A stretch of DNA of 64,000 bases, from positions 620,001 to 684,000 of the forward strand of contig NZ_JAAIXY010000001.1 of assembly GCF_010894455.1 (NCBI RefSeq). Direction: 5' to 3'. Position numbers and translations under genes: made by a program. Shown here piece by piece: positions 42,257-51,097 of this stretch. Each line of letters begins with the position of its first letter. Within the stretch, counting starts at the first letter, position 1. Source of the DNA: Myxococcus eversor (GTDB lineage Bacteria; Myxococcota; Myxococcia; Myxococcales; Myxococcaceae). The notes beneath the pieces are model-generated. The model was not told the DNA's origin. It ran no database searches and was given only the letters and a program-made list of their open reading frames with translations.

Positions 42257-43753
42257 ATGAGCCAGGCCACCACTCCCGCGTCTCCCGCTTCCGGACTCAC
42301 CACCCTCCGCGTCGCGCGTGACTTCTACGCGGACCTGATGCGGGCCTCCCAGACGTCGCGCGCGGGCTTCCTCGCCGAGCGCGAGCGCTGGCTGCGCAAC
42401 GTCCCCGTGGACGGCCGCGAGGAGCTGCTCTTCGAGTTCGAGATGCTCCTGCGCGCGGTGGAGCGCTACCTCAACCTCACCACCGTGGTGGACGCCAAGG
42501 ACCGGCCGCTCGTCACCCGCGACTTCCACGAGGAGCTGGTGGACGTGCGCGACGCCATGGACCGCGCCATCCGTGTCGCACGTCACCTCCAGGACCCGGA
42601 CAGCGACCAGAAGATGGTCTTCCGCAAGTACGTGGAGACCCAGCTCGCGGATGACCGGGTGCGTCGCGCACTCATCGAGGAAGAGCTGGACCAGGAGACG
42701 CCGCCGGAGAGCCTCTTCGTGCTGCGCGAGGACCTGGACGCGCTGCGCAACCTCCTGGACCACCTGCTCCAACTGCCCACCGCGCGCCTCAACCTCTTCC
42801 AGGACCTGGGCAAGCTGGCCCTGAAGGAAATCGTCCTCAACCGCTACTTCCGGCCCTTCCGGCCGCTGGAGTTCCGCGTCGAGTACGACCGGCTGCGCTC
42901 GGTGCGCCTCCTGGATTTGCTGGCACAGCTCCCAGAGGAGCAGCGCGCGGGCTTCACCACCGCGTTCCTGGGCCTGTTCCGCCTGCTGCACTACCTGACG
43001 TACGTGGACGCGGAGGGGACGCCACCGGTGCCCCGGAGGGTGCGGGTGGTGCTCGCCCTGGTCCGCAGCGAGACGCATGCCTTGGCCACCTGGCTCCACG
43101 CGGAGCTGTCGCCCAAGGCGGGCTCCAAGGTGCTCCAGGCCGCGGCCCTGCGCACCGCGCGTGATCTGGCCAAGGAGTCGGAGCGCATCGGCCGCGAGGT
43201 GCTGGCCCACGTGGACAAGGAGCCGGACGCGCCCGCTCGCGCCGCCGCCGCCTTCACGTCGCTCCTGCGCACCCAGGTCGTCGCGCTGGTGGAGGCGCTG
43301 GCGCCGAACGGCGGCCTGTCCGAGGGCGTCTTCGACGCGCTGGTGAGCCCCCAGGACGCCGCGCTGCGGCTGCGCAAGGACCTGTGGGTGTACGCCCAGT
43401 TGTGCCGCGCCGCCGAGAGCCACCTGCGCGCCGACGACGTCCCCTCCGCCGAGCGGGCCCTGGACGTGCTCAAGAGCTTCCTCGCGTACTTCCACGACGG
43501 CGGCTACCAGCTCCTGCGCTACGCGGACTACGACGCCTTCGACCGCTTCACCGCGCTCCTGGTGGAGCTGCCCTGGCCGCCGGAGGGCCCGGGCATCCGC
43601 ACGCGGCTCGCCGAGGACCTGCGCCGCTTCAGCCAGACGCTCGAGTCCACCTTCCACTCCGTCAGCCGCCGCACCCTCCTCCAGGGCAGGGGGTTCGACC
43701 GCCAGGAAGCCGAGGCCCTCCGCGACCGCTTTGTCGCGCTCCCTTCGCGCTGA
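42257..43753 (+). CDS. Large helical protein of unknown function, follows ruvB
   Basis: The 498-residue protein is soluble and almost entirely helical: long Leu/Arg/Glu-rich stretches (LLFEFEMLLRAVERYLNL, FQDLGKLALKEIVLNRYF, RRFSQTLESTFHSVSRR) without signal or membrane segments or recognisable catalytic motifs. It starts 12 nt after ruvB and is therefore probably co-transcribed. I do not recognise the family; it may be lineage-specific. No functional claim beyond the linkage is justified. Confidence 0.78.
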   Translation: MSQATTPASPASGLTTLRVARDFYADLMRASQTSRAGFLAERERWLRNVPVDGREELLFEFEMLLRAVERYLNLTTVVDAKDRPLVTRDFHEELVDVRDAMDRAIRVARHLQDPDSDQKMVFRKYVETQLADDRVRRALIEEELDQETPPESLFVLREDLDALRNLLDHLLQLPTARLNLFQDLGKLALKEIVLNRYFRPFRPLEFRVEYDRLRSVRLLDLLAQLPEEQRAGFTTAFLGLFRLLHYLTYVDAEGTPPVPRRVRVVLALVRSETHALATWLHAELSPKAGSKVLQAAALRTARDLAKESERIGREVLAHVDKEPDAPARAAAAFTSLLRTQVVALVEALAPNGGLSEGVFDALVSPQDAALRLRKDLWVYAQLCRAAESHLRADDVPSAERALDVLKSFLAYFHDGGYQLLRYADYDAFDRFTALLVELPWPPEGPGIRTRLAEDLRRFSQTLESTFHSVSRRTLLQGRGFDRQEAEALRDRFVALPSR

Positions 43754-44116
43754 CGCTCCCAGCGGGGACTTTTTCGACCCACGCCCACGCGCCCCGTATG
43801 ACGCAACCCCCCACGGGGTGTGCTCGTACGGGGCGTGTTTGCTTCCAGCCAGTTCCTTGCGCTATGGACGCCCCCGTGTTGCATGGAAGACACGCTTCAT
43901 CGCGAAGCGCGTCATTGGGGCAGGGCGGCGGGTGAGGCGGTGAAGAATTCCCGGACACCAATGTCACGGTTCCGGGTGAATTCACCAACCCTCGGACGGG
44001 GGGAGGGTGGCTGGCCACGATGGGCACCCACCGCGATGTCAGAAAAATGCCAGCCGTTCCAAGGGGTTCGCGGCATCCAAGCCCCCCACCACGGAAGGCA
44101 GGCTGTCACACTGTCG

Positions 44117-44132
44117 TGGCATGCCATTTGCT
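44117..44132 (+). promoter_or_regulatory. Sigma-54-like promoter upstream of lpxC
   Basis: TGGCATGCCATTTGCT has GG (44118-44119) and GC (44130-44131) 10 nt apart and good -24 (TGGCA) and -12 (TTGCT) cores. It lies 105 nt before the lpxC ATG. It could arise by chance; no enhancer-binding regulator is adjacent. Confidence 0.4.
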
Positions 44133-44176
44133 GAATCTGCGCGTCGCGTCAGACCACTGTTGAACGATTCCGGCGC

Positions 44177-44190
44177 CATCTGGCCAGATG
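44177..44190. promoter_or_regulatory. Perfect palindrome CATCTGGCCAGATG in lpxC leader
   Basis: The 14-bp perfect palindrome lies 47 nt before the lpxC start and 45 nt after the sigma-54-like element. It is a candidate operator or mRNA hairpin; its binder is unknown. Confidence 0.4.
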
Positions 44191-44237
44191 ACCGTTCGGA
44201 AGTCCCGCAGCACGAGCAGCCACGAGGCGACACCGAC

Positions 44238-45182
44238 ATGCCCCCGTCTTCCTACAACCAGCGCACCCTCTCGAAGACCGCCAGCCTCCAGGGCATCGGG
44301 CTCCACTCGGGCGCGAAGGTGACGCTCACGCTGCGTCCGGCGCCCGCGGGGCACGGCATCGTCTTCGTGCGCACGGACCTGCCTCGGCCGGTGAGCATCC
44401 CCGCGCTGGCGGAGTACGTGGTGGACACGGCGCTGGCGACGACGCTGGGCCGCGACGGCGTGAAGGTGGCGACGGTGGAGCACTTCATGTCCGCCATGGC
44501 GGGCCTGGGCATCGACAACGCCCGGGTGGAGCTGGACGGCCCCGAAGTCCCCATCATGGATGGCAGCGCCGCCCCGTTCGCGGCCCTCATCCAGGACGCG
44601 GGCATCCGGGAGCTGGACGCGCCCAAGGAGCTGCTCGTCATCCGCAAGCCCGTGTCGGTGGTGGATGGCGACAAGCAGGCCTCGCTCACCCCGTCGCGCC
44701 ACTTCCGCATCAGCTGCACCATCGACTTCGAACACCCGGTCATCCAGGGTCAGGCGTTTGATTTGGATTTCAGCGACCGGGACTTCTCCCGGGAGATTTC
44801 CCGCGCGCGCACGTTTGGCTTCCTGCGCGACGTGGAGAAGCTGAAGAAGCTGGGCCTGGCGCGCGGCGGCTCGCTGGACAACGCCATCGTCGTGGACGAG
44901 GTCTCCATCCTGAATCCGGAGGGGCTGCGCTTCACCGACGAGTTCGTGCGTCACAAGATTCTCGACGCCATCGGTGACGTGTCTCTGTTCGGCCGCCCCG
45001 TGATTGGCCACCTCACGGCCTACAAGACGGGCCACGCGCTCAATCACAAGCTGGTTCGCAAGGTCCTTTCGGACCCGAGCTGCTATGAGATTGTCCCCGC
45101 GCGTCGCCGCGACGTGGAGGGCCTGGAGCTGGGTCTGCCGGGGTTGGCTGGCGCGCTGGAGCTGGAGCCGCTCGTCGCCTGA
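44238..45182 (+). CDS. lpxC: UDP-3-O-acyl-GlcNAc deacetylase LpxC
   Basis: The 314-residue zinc enzyme carries out the committed step of lipid A synthesis. Zinc ligands are His82 (TVEHFMSAMAGLG) plus His239 and Asp243 (VRHKILDAIGD); the catalytic HALNHKLV His follows. The N-terminal QRTLSKTASLQGIGLHSG is typical. ATG 44238 is chosen at the family N-terminus, with GAGG upstream. It is monocistronic or followed by the DsbA-like lipoprotein gene 54 nt downstream. Confidence 0.95.
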   Translation: MPPSSYNQRTLSKTASLQGIGLHSGAKVTLTLRPAPAGHGIVFVRTDLPRPVSIPALAEYVVDTALATTLGRDGVKVATVEHFMSAMAGLGIDNARVELDGPEVPIMDGSAAPFAALIQDAGIRELDAPKELLVIRKPVSVVDGDKQASLTPSRHFRISCTIDFEHPVIQGQAFDLDFSDRDFSREISRARTFGFLRDVEKLKKLGLARGGSLDNAIVVDEVSILNPEGLRFTDEFVRHKILDAIGDVSLFGRPVIGHLTAYKTGHALNHKLVRKVLSDPSCYEIVPARRRDVEGLELGLPGLAGALELEPLVA

Positions 45183-45236
45183 GTTGGTTTGGCATTTCCT
45201 TGCAGGTCGGGGCTGGCTCGACTAAGTCGCGGGCTC

Positions 45237-46328
45237 ATGCCCATGCGTCCAACCACCGTCATCCTCGCCGCGCTGCTGGCGGCTTCGTTCACCGCCGGTT
45301 GCAACAAGGAGAAGGCGCCGGTCACCGCGCAGGCTCCCGCAACCCAGGCCGCCGCTGGTGAGCCCACCCCGGACACCGTGGTCGCCACCTTCGGGGACGG
45401 CCAGAAGATCACCTACAAGGAACTCAACGACCGCGTTCAGGAGCCCCTGGCCAATCTGGAGAAGCAGCAGTTCCAGATTCGCAAGCGCGGCCTCGAGGGC
45501 ATGGTGACGGAGAAGCTGGTCGACGCCGAGGCCAAGAAGCGCGGCATCACCCAGGACGCGTTCCTCAAGGCGGAGATCGACGACAAGGTTCCCGCGCCCA
45601 CCGAGGAGAAGATCAAGGAAGTCTACGACGGCGCCGCGGGCCAACTGCCCCCGGGCTCGACGTTCGAGCAGATGAAGCCGCAGATCCTCGAGTTCCTCAC
45701 GCAGCAGCCCAAGCAGGAGCGCGCGCAGGCCCTCTTCGCGGAGCTGCGCAAGAACGCCAACGTCACGATTACGCTGCCGGAGCCGCCGCGTCCGCCCGCC
45801 GAGCGCAAGACGGTCTCCGCCGTCGGCCCGTCGAAGGGCCCGGACAACGCGCCCATCACCATCGTCGAGTTCAGCGACTTCCAGTGCCCGTTCTGCAGCC
45901 GCGCCATCGGCGCCGTGGACCAGGTGATGAAGGACTACGACGGCAAGGTGAAGCTGGTGTTCCGCCAGTTCCCCCTGGACTTCCACAAGGAGGCGCAGAA
46001 GGCCGCCGAGGCGTCGCTGTGCGCCAATGACCAGGGCAAGTTCTGGGAGATGCACGACAAGCTGTTCGCCAGCCAGTCCGCGCTGCAGGTGGAGAACCTC
46101 AAGAAGTACGCGGGCGAGCTGAAGCTGGACCAGGCCAAGTTCGACAAGTGCCTGGACTCCGGTGAGAAGGCCGCCACCGTGAAGAGCGACATGGCGGACG
46201 CGCAGAAGGTCGGCGTCAGCGGCACGCCGGCGTTCTTCATCAACGGCATCATGCTGTCGGGCGCGCAGCCCGTCGAAGAGTTCAAGAGCATCATCGACGC
46301 CGAGCTGAAGCCGACGGCGCAGAAGTAA
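45237..46328 (+). CDS. DsbA-like thioredoxin-fold lipoprotein with SurA-like N-terminal part
   Basis: The 363-residue protein has a lipoprotein signal (FTAGC, Cys22). The next ~160 residues resemble the helical N-terminal domain of SurA/PpiC chaperones (ITYKELNDRVQEPLANLEKQ). The C-terminal half is a DsbA/DSBA-like thioredoxin domain with CPFC in FSDFQCPFCSRA and the cis-Pro loop VSGTPAFFING. It probably acts as an oxidase or isomerase on envelope proteins, tethered to the membrane. ATG 45243 is an alternative start. Confidence 0.85.
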   Translation: MPMRPTTVILAALLAASFTAGCNKEKAPVTAQAPATQAAAGEPTPDTVVATFGDGQKITYKELNDRVQEPLANLEKQQFQIRKRGLEGMVTEKLVDAEAKKRGITQDAFLKAEIDDKVPAPTEEKIKEVYDGAAGQLPPGSTFEQMKPQILEFLTQQPKQERAQALFAELRKNANVTITLPEPPRPPAERKTVSAVGPSKGPDNAPITIVEFSDFQCPFCSRAIGAVDQVMKDYDGKVKLVFRQFPLDFHKEAQKAAEASLCANDQGKFWEMHDKLFASQSALQVENLKKYAGELKLDQAKFDKCLDSGEKAATVKSDMADAQKVGVSGTPAFFINGIMLSGAQPVEEFKSIIDAELKPTAQK

Positions 46329-46353
46329 TCACGCGGTTCGGAGGGCACGGGCG

Positions 46354-47589
46354 GTGGCCCAGAAACCCAAGGCCACGCCCCGTGTCGGTGGCGAGGCGAC
46401 TTCACTGGAGTTGGAGAAGTCGCTCGCCGCTGGCCTGTCCTCCTCCCGTCCCCTCTCGGCCTGGTTCCACGGGCCGGAGGGGATGGTGCTCCTCCATGAG
46501 CCCACGGGCTTCGCCGGCTTCCTGGCCGGCACGCTCGGGACGCTCTCTGTCGAGGAAGTGTTTGCCCACGTCCTGACGGGCATTCGCAGCGGGTTGCTCG
46601 CCGTGCAGCACGGCGCCGTCCGCCGCACGGTGTCCTTCCGGGATGGGCAGGTGGTCTTCGCCACGTCCACGGAGCGCTGGGAGCGCCTGGGCGCGGTGCT
46701 GGTGCGGCTGGGGCTGGTGACGCAGGCGCAGCTCACGCAGGCGCTGTCGCGCGTGATGCCATCGCGGCGCATCGGCCAGGTGCTCACCTCCGAGGGCCTG
46801 GTGTCCGAGGCCCACCTCTACAGCGCCATGACGTACGTGGTGCGGGAGGTGGTGCTGAGCCTCTTCGAGCTGACGGAGGGCAGCTTCCTCTTCATCGAGG
46901 GCCCCGCGCCCATGGCGGACGTGGTGAAGCTGCCGGAGCGCACGCGGGATTTGGTGCTCACCGGAATCAAACGCTCGGAGGAGCTGTCGCGATGGCGGCG
47001 GCGCTATCCGGAGGACATGCGCGCGGAAGCGGGGCCGAAGGGGCCTCGTCCGGGCGAGGAGCGCTTCTTCCAGAAGCTGGGCGCGGGCACCACGCTGCGC
47101 GACCTCCGCACGGTGCGCGAGAGCGGCCACCACGCGTTCTTCACGTGGCTGGAGGAGTGCGTGCAGGCAGGCCACCTGACGGTGCGTTCCGCCACGCCTC
47201 CCGTGCCGCCCGTGCCCGCGGTGGAGGGCATGGCCTGGGAGCTCTTGTCCGCGGAGGAGCGCTACAACCTGCTGTTGTCCCTCATCCACCGCGCGCTGCG
47301 CGACGCGGGCAAGGACGTGGACCTGCTGCGGGGCTTCTTGGTTTCACCGCCCTCGGGGCTCGAGGACGCGTATGCGGGAGTGGTGCTGAGCGCGGAGGGG
47401 CGGGTGGACGTGGCGCGGCTGCGAGCGAACCTGTCCAGTGGGGGCGAGGCGGTGTCGCGCGCGCTGACGCTGGAGGCGCTGGACGCCATCGTCTCGTACG
47501 CGCTGTTCTCCGCGCGCAACGTGCTGCCTCCCGACGTGGCCGAGCGCTTGTCCAACACCTACCGCACCCTCCAGGGAGGGCTGGCCTAG
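46354..47589 (+). CDS. DUF4388-domain protein
   Basis: The 411-residue protein has a GTG start. An N-terminal DUF4388-like region (GTLGTLSVEEVFAHVLTG, SGLLAVQHGAVRRTVSFRDG, RLGAVLVRLGLVTQAQL) leads to a helical stretch and a charged C-terminal domain (AEERYNLLLSLIHRALRDA). No signal peptide. DUF4388 proteins are abundant in myxobacteria and associate with response-regulator and Ras-like polarity pathways; the specific role here is unknown. It follows the DsbA-like gene by 25 nt, suggesting co-transcription. Confidence 0.72.
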   Translation: MAQKPKATPRVGGEATSLELEKSLAAGLSSSRPLSAWFHGPEGMVLLHEPTGFAGFLAGTLGTLSVEEVFAHVLTGIRSGLLAVQHGAVRRTVSFRDGQVVFATSTERWERLGAVLVRLGLVTQAQLTQALSRVMPSRRIGQVLTSEGLVSEAHLYSAMTYVVREVVLSLFELTEGSFLFIEGPAPMADVVKLPERTRDLVLTGIKRSEELSRWRRRYPEDMRAEAGPKGPRPGEERFFQKLGAGTTLRDLRTVRESGHHAFFTWLEECVQAGHLTVRSATPPVPPVPAVEGMAWELLSAEERYNLLLSLIHRALRDAGKDVDLLRGFLVSPPSGLEDAYAGVVLSAEGRVDVARLRANLSSGGEAVSRALTLEALDAIVSYALFSARNVLPPDVAERLSNTYRTLQGGLA

Positions 47590-47640
47590 CAGGCGCCACA
47601 TGCCCACGTTCGCGGCCACGGCGTTCGTGGTCGGGGGACG

Positions 47641-48273
47641 ATGGTCATGGGTGTGTTGCGGAAGCTGGCGTGGGGGTTTCTGGTGCTGGGCGCGGTGGGT
47701 TGTAGCAGCTCGCGCCAGGCCGTGAAGGCGGACGCGGCGCAGCCTGGGACGGGTGGCTCGGGGAAGATGGAGGCGCTGACGACCTCCGTGTCCGGGCCGT
47801 ACGTGGACGAGGAGCTGGGGTTCGAAATCATCCGTCCCAGCGACGAATGGCAGTTGGATGTGTCGAACGAGCGCACGCCGGAGGGCCTGGCGATTCCGGT
47901 GGTGCTGCGTCACGCGTCGTCCGGGGCGCAGGTGGTGCTCCAGGTGGCGCCCGCGGTGGCCACGCCCACCCAGTTCGCCGAGCGACTGGCGGAGGGCCTG
48001 CGTCAACAGCCGGGCTTCATCACCACGGACCCGGTGCCGCTGTCGCTGTCGGACACGGCGGTGGGCTTCAGCTTCAAGGTGGGTGACAACGTGCATGGCC
48101 GCGTGGCCGTGCGCGACGGGCAGGAAGGCCGCGTGCTGATGATGCTGGCCACCTGGCCCGCGCAGGCGGTGCCCGGAGACCTCCTCAACGTGGATGCGCT
48201 CATCGAGGGCATCCGCCCGCTGCCGAACCGCAAGCCCCCTCCCAGCAAGGTGCCGCAGGCCGCGGCGCCCTGA
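47641..48273 (+). CDS. Lipoprotein of unknown function
   Basis: The 210-residue protein has a lipoprotein signal (GAVGC, Cys21) followed by Ser/Gly linker. The mature domain has alternating strands (YVDEELGFEIIRPSDEWQLD, IPVVLRHASSGAQVVLQV), resembling PsbP/DUF1795-like folds in its opening motif. The C-terminus is Pro-rich. ATG 47647 is an alternative start. It ends in front of a strong hairpin. Confidence 0.65.
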   Translation: MVMGVLRKLAWGFLVLGAVGCSSSRQAVKADAAQPGTGGSGKMEALTTSVSGPYVDEELGFEIIRPSDEWQLDVSNERTPEGLAIPVVLRHASSGAQVVLQVAPAVATPTQFAERLAEGLRQQPGFITTDPVPLSLSDTAVGFSFKVGDNVHGRVAVRDGQEGRVLMMLATWPAQAVPGDLLNVDALIEGIRPLPNRKPPPSKVPQAAAP

Positions 48274-48306
48274 GTCGGAAGGCTCTCGCTTCACCGTGTC
48301 TGGCGC

Positions 48307-48333
48307 GCGGCCCGTCGTTGAGAGACGGGCCGC
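48307..48333. terminator. Bidirectional terminator hairpin between lipoprotein gene and pepA
   Basis: Perfect 10-bp stem GCGGCCCGTC (48307-48316) / GACGGGCCGC (48324-48333) with a 7-nt loop lies between two convergent genes. No long T tract, so its efficiency is uncertain. Confidence 0.6.
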
Positions 48334-48352
48334 GGAAGGCGGGGCGCGGCTT

Positions 48353-49945
48353 TCAGCTCCGCGCGGACTTCCTGGCGCCACGCGCCGCGCGGGCCGGCTT
48401 CGCGGGGGCCTCGGGAGGCTGCGTGGCCTGCGTCTCGGCGCGCAGCCGCACCCACTCCACCAGGGTGCGGACGCCCACGCCGGTGGCGCCCTTGGCGTTG
48501 TAGCCGCGCTCCTTGGGGCTGTTGGACGGACCGGCGATATCCAGGTGTACCCACGGCGTCTCGCCGACGAACTCCTTGAGGAACAGGGCGGCGTTGATGG
48601 AGCCACCCCAGCGCTCGCCGGAGTTCTTCATGTCGGCGACCTCGGAGCGCAGCGCGTCCTTCTGCAGCTCGCTCACCGGCAGGCGCCACATCTCCTCGCC
48701 CGCGGTGCGCGCGGCCTGGAGGACTTCGTTGACCGTGCCGTCGTTGTCGCCGAAGGCGCCGACGATGTAGTTGCCCAGCGCGACGATGCACGCGCCCGTG
48801 AGCGTCGCCAGGTCGATGACGGCGGACGGCTGGTGCTCGCAGGCCCAGGTGAGGATGTCGCCCAGGACGAGCCGGCCCTCGGCGTCCGTGTTGGTGATCT
48901 CCACCGTCTTGCCCAGCCGCGACGTGAGGATGTCGCCCGGCTTGTACGCATTGCCCGACGGCATGTTCTCGCACGCGCCGATGAAGGCATGCACGGGGAA
49001 GGGCGGCTTGATGGAGGCGATGACCTGCATGGCGCCCAGCACGGCCGCCGAGCCCGCCATGTCCGTCTTCATGTCCACCATGCCCTCGGTGGGCTTGAGC
49101 GACAGGCCTCCGGAGTCGAAGGTGATGGCCTTGCCCACCAGCGCCAGCGGCGGACGCTTCGCGTCCCGCGCGTTCTTCGGCGTGTAGACGATGTGGATGA
49201 GCCGCGGCTCCTCCGTGCTCCCGGCCGTGACGCCCAGGAACATGCCCATCTCCAGCTTTTCAATCTCGCGCTTGCCACCGATGGTGATCTTCAGCCCGTG
49301 CTCGCGCGCGGACTTGCGGGCGGCCTCGGCCAGCACCGTGGGCGTCACCGCGTTGGGCGGCTCGTTCACCAGGTCACGCGCCCAGTTGGAGGCCTCCGCC
49401 ACGCGCTTCGCCAGCGCCAGGGCGTCCTCCACGTCGCGCGACTTCTCGGTGCCCTCGGGCAGCGCGAGAGAGACCTTGATGGGCTTGGGCGTGCCCTTCT
49501 CCTCGCGCGCGGAGGACTTGTACTTGTCGAAGCGGTACGCCCCAAGCTCCAGGCCCTCCACCACCGCGCGCACCGCGTCAGCGGGCGACTGAGTCGTCGG
49601 CAGCGCGACGACGAGCGACGTCACCTTGAGCCGCTGGGCCGTCTTCGCCGCGCGTCCCGATGCCAACCGCAGGACTTCCGGGTGGAAGCGCGCGCGGCTG
49701 CCCAGGCCCAACAGCAGCACGCGGCCCGCCGTCGTGCGGCCAAGGGTGTGCATCACCAGGGACTGGTCGGCCTTCGCCTTGAAGCCCTCCTGGGTGGCGG
49801 CGCCGCGCAGGCGGCCTTCCAACGACTTGTCCGCCGAAGCCAGACTGGCCGGGGCGCCCTCACCCAGCTCGCCCTCGAAGAGCGGGATGACGAGCAGGTC
49901 GCCATTCGCGAGGGTGGCGTCGCCGGAGACGAAGGTGAAATTCAT
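48353..49945 (-). CDS. pepA: Leucyl aminopeptidase (M17)
   Basis: The 530-residue M17 peptidase has catalytic-domain motifs LVGKAITFDSGGLSLKP, MKTDMAGSAAVLGAM, and the signature NTDAEGRLVLGD (metal Asp/Glu and catalytic Arg). The N-terminal macro-like domain spans about 1-170. The C-terminus has an extra ~30-residue Ala/Lys/Arg-rich tail (PAKPARAARGARKSARS) not found in E. coli PepA (503). It removes N-terminal residues from peptides in the cytoplasm. The start at ATG 49945 has GGAG 11 nt upstream. Confidence 0.92.
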   Translation of the reverse strand: MNFTFVSGDATLANGDLLVIPLFEGELGEGAPASLASADKSLEGRLRGAATQEGFKAKADQSLVMHTLGRTTAGRVLLLGLGSRARFHPEVLRLASGRAAKTAQRLKVTSLVVALPTTQSPADAVRAVVEGLELGAYRFDKYKSSAREEKGTPKPIKVSLALPEGTEKSRDVEDALALAKRVAEASNWARDLVNEPPNAVTPTVLAEAARKSAREHGLKITIGGKREIEKLEMGMFLGVTAGSTEEPRLIHIVYTPKNARDAKRPPLALVGKAITFDSGGLSLKPTEGMVDMKTDMAGSAAVLGAMQVIASIKPPFPVHAFIGACENMPSGNAYKPGDILTSRLGKTVEITNTDAEGRLVLGDILTWACEHQPSAVIDLATLTGACIVALGNYIVGAFGDNDGTVNEVLQAARTAGEEMWRLPVSELQKDALRSEVADMKNSGERWGGSINAALFLKEFVGETPWVHLDIAGPSNSPKERGYNAKGATGVGVRTLVEWVRLRAETQATQPPEAPAKPARAARGARKSARS

Positions 49946-50079
49946 GGGCCGATGAGCTCCTGAACGGGAGTGGGGATGCAGGGGAGGGCGCGGACTGTAA
50001 CGCCCACCTTGTTGCACGCAAAGCGCTGGATATCATTCGAGCGTTGCATTGCAGCAGGGGCCTGGGTAGCAGTCAGGCA

Positions 50080-50973
50080 ATGCCCACCTTGCTGATGCAT
50101 CTGACCGCCATCGAACGGTTGGCCGCCAACCCCGGAGAGCTGCCGGCGGAATGGGTGCGCGCGCTCTCCGAGGACCTGCCCTATGCGCGCTTCGGCGTGG
50201 CGCTGCCGGACCTGCCGCTGTGCGAGGGCGTCCGAGGGGGCCTCGCCGCGTTCCTGCCCGAGCGGGAGCTTCCCCTGTTCTCGCGGCTGTATCACGAGCG
50301 CGCGCCGGTGGGCTTCGGGCTGAAGATGGCGGAGCTGGTGGCCACCGGCGCGCTGGTGGGCACCGAGCCGGGACTGGCCCTGCTGGCCGGCTATTTCACT
50401 CACCTGTGCCTGGACCGGCGGCTGCATCCGGTGGTGGACGACCTGGTGGTGCGCCACCGCCGTCGTGGCGAGCGGGCCCTGGCGGCTCACCGCGACATCG
50501 AATGGGCCCAGACGCTCTTCTACCTGCGCGAACTGCACGGCGTGGAGCTCCTGGGCACGCCCCGGCTGCGCGAGAAGTGTCAGGTGGTGAAGAGTCCCGG
50601 CTTCCCCTGGCGCGGCATCGGTCGGGGCATCTACGAGCTGGTGCGGCTGTCGTCCCAGGAACGCGTGGGGCAGGCGCCGACCAAGGCGGAGGTGGATGGC
50701 TGGGTGCGCGGCCTCTACGTCTCCGGCCTCTTCCTCTCCAGCCCCATGGGCCGCACGCGCGCGCTGCCCGCCTTCGCGCATCTGTCCTTCCAGGAGCTGT
50801 ATCGCAACGACACGTTCGACTTCGCGCAGGAGGTAGAAGGTGCGCTGGAGTCGGCACGTGGAGTCCTTCGGAGGTTGCACGGCTACATGGCGAGGGGCAC
50901 CTTCACACCTCGTACGCGCGCCCGCTTCCTGGAGGCGTTTCCCGAGGGAAACCTGGGCGTACGTGCCGCATAG
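50080..50973 (+). CDS. Zinc-dependent phospholipase C-like protein
   Basis: The 297-residue protein starts with ATG 50080. It begins PTLLMHLTAIERLA, with His in the position of the first zinc ligand, then has GYFTHLCLDRRLHPVVDDL and EWAQTLFYLREL, the His/Asp pattern of the zinc-dependent phospholipase C / S1-P1 nuclease-like helical fold. There is no signal peptide, so it may act in the cytoplasm. Substrate not known; the call rests on motif pattern. Confidence 0.62.
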   Translation: MPTLLMHLTAIERLAANPGELPAEWVRALSEDLPYARFGVALPDLPLCEGVRGGLAAFLPERELPLFSRLYHERAPVGFGLKMAELVATGALVGTEPGLALLAGYFTHLCLDRRLHPVVDDLVVRHRRRGERALAAHRDIEWAQTLFYLRELHGVELLGTPRLREKCQVVKSPGFPWRGIGRGIYELVRLSSQERVGQAPTKAEVDGWVRGLYVSGLFLSSPMGRTRALPAFAHLSFQELYRNDTFDFAQEVEGALESARGVLRRLHGYMARGTFTPRTRARFLEAFPEGNLGVRAA

Positions 50974-51097
50974 CGCGCCGCGCATCGCCCCCGGGTGCAG
51001 GGTCGTTTCGCATGCAGAGCAACCGTCCTGGCGAGCTTGTTCCCTACCAGGGAATGGCTCTGGGCGCGGCGTTGGCACGCTCCTATCCTCGTGACGA

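Larger units (their letters stand above)
43754..44237. other. Long intergenic region upstream of lpxC
   Basis: These 484 nt hold no supported gene. They contain an imperfect GAATTC-CCGG / CCGGGTGAATTC inverted repeat (43945-43983), a sigma-54-like element (44117-44132) and a perfect 14-bp palindrome (44177-44190). Open frames here have atypical composition and no ribosome sites. Confidence 0.5.

Noticed and set aside
43820-44134. 104-residue ORF upstream of lpxC
   Set aside because: No ribosome site, atypical composition, and it spans the sigma-54-like element and inverted repeats.
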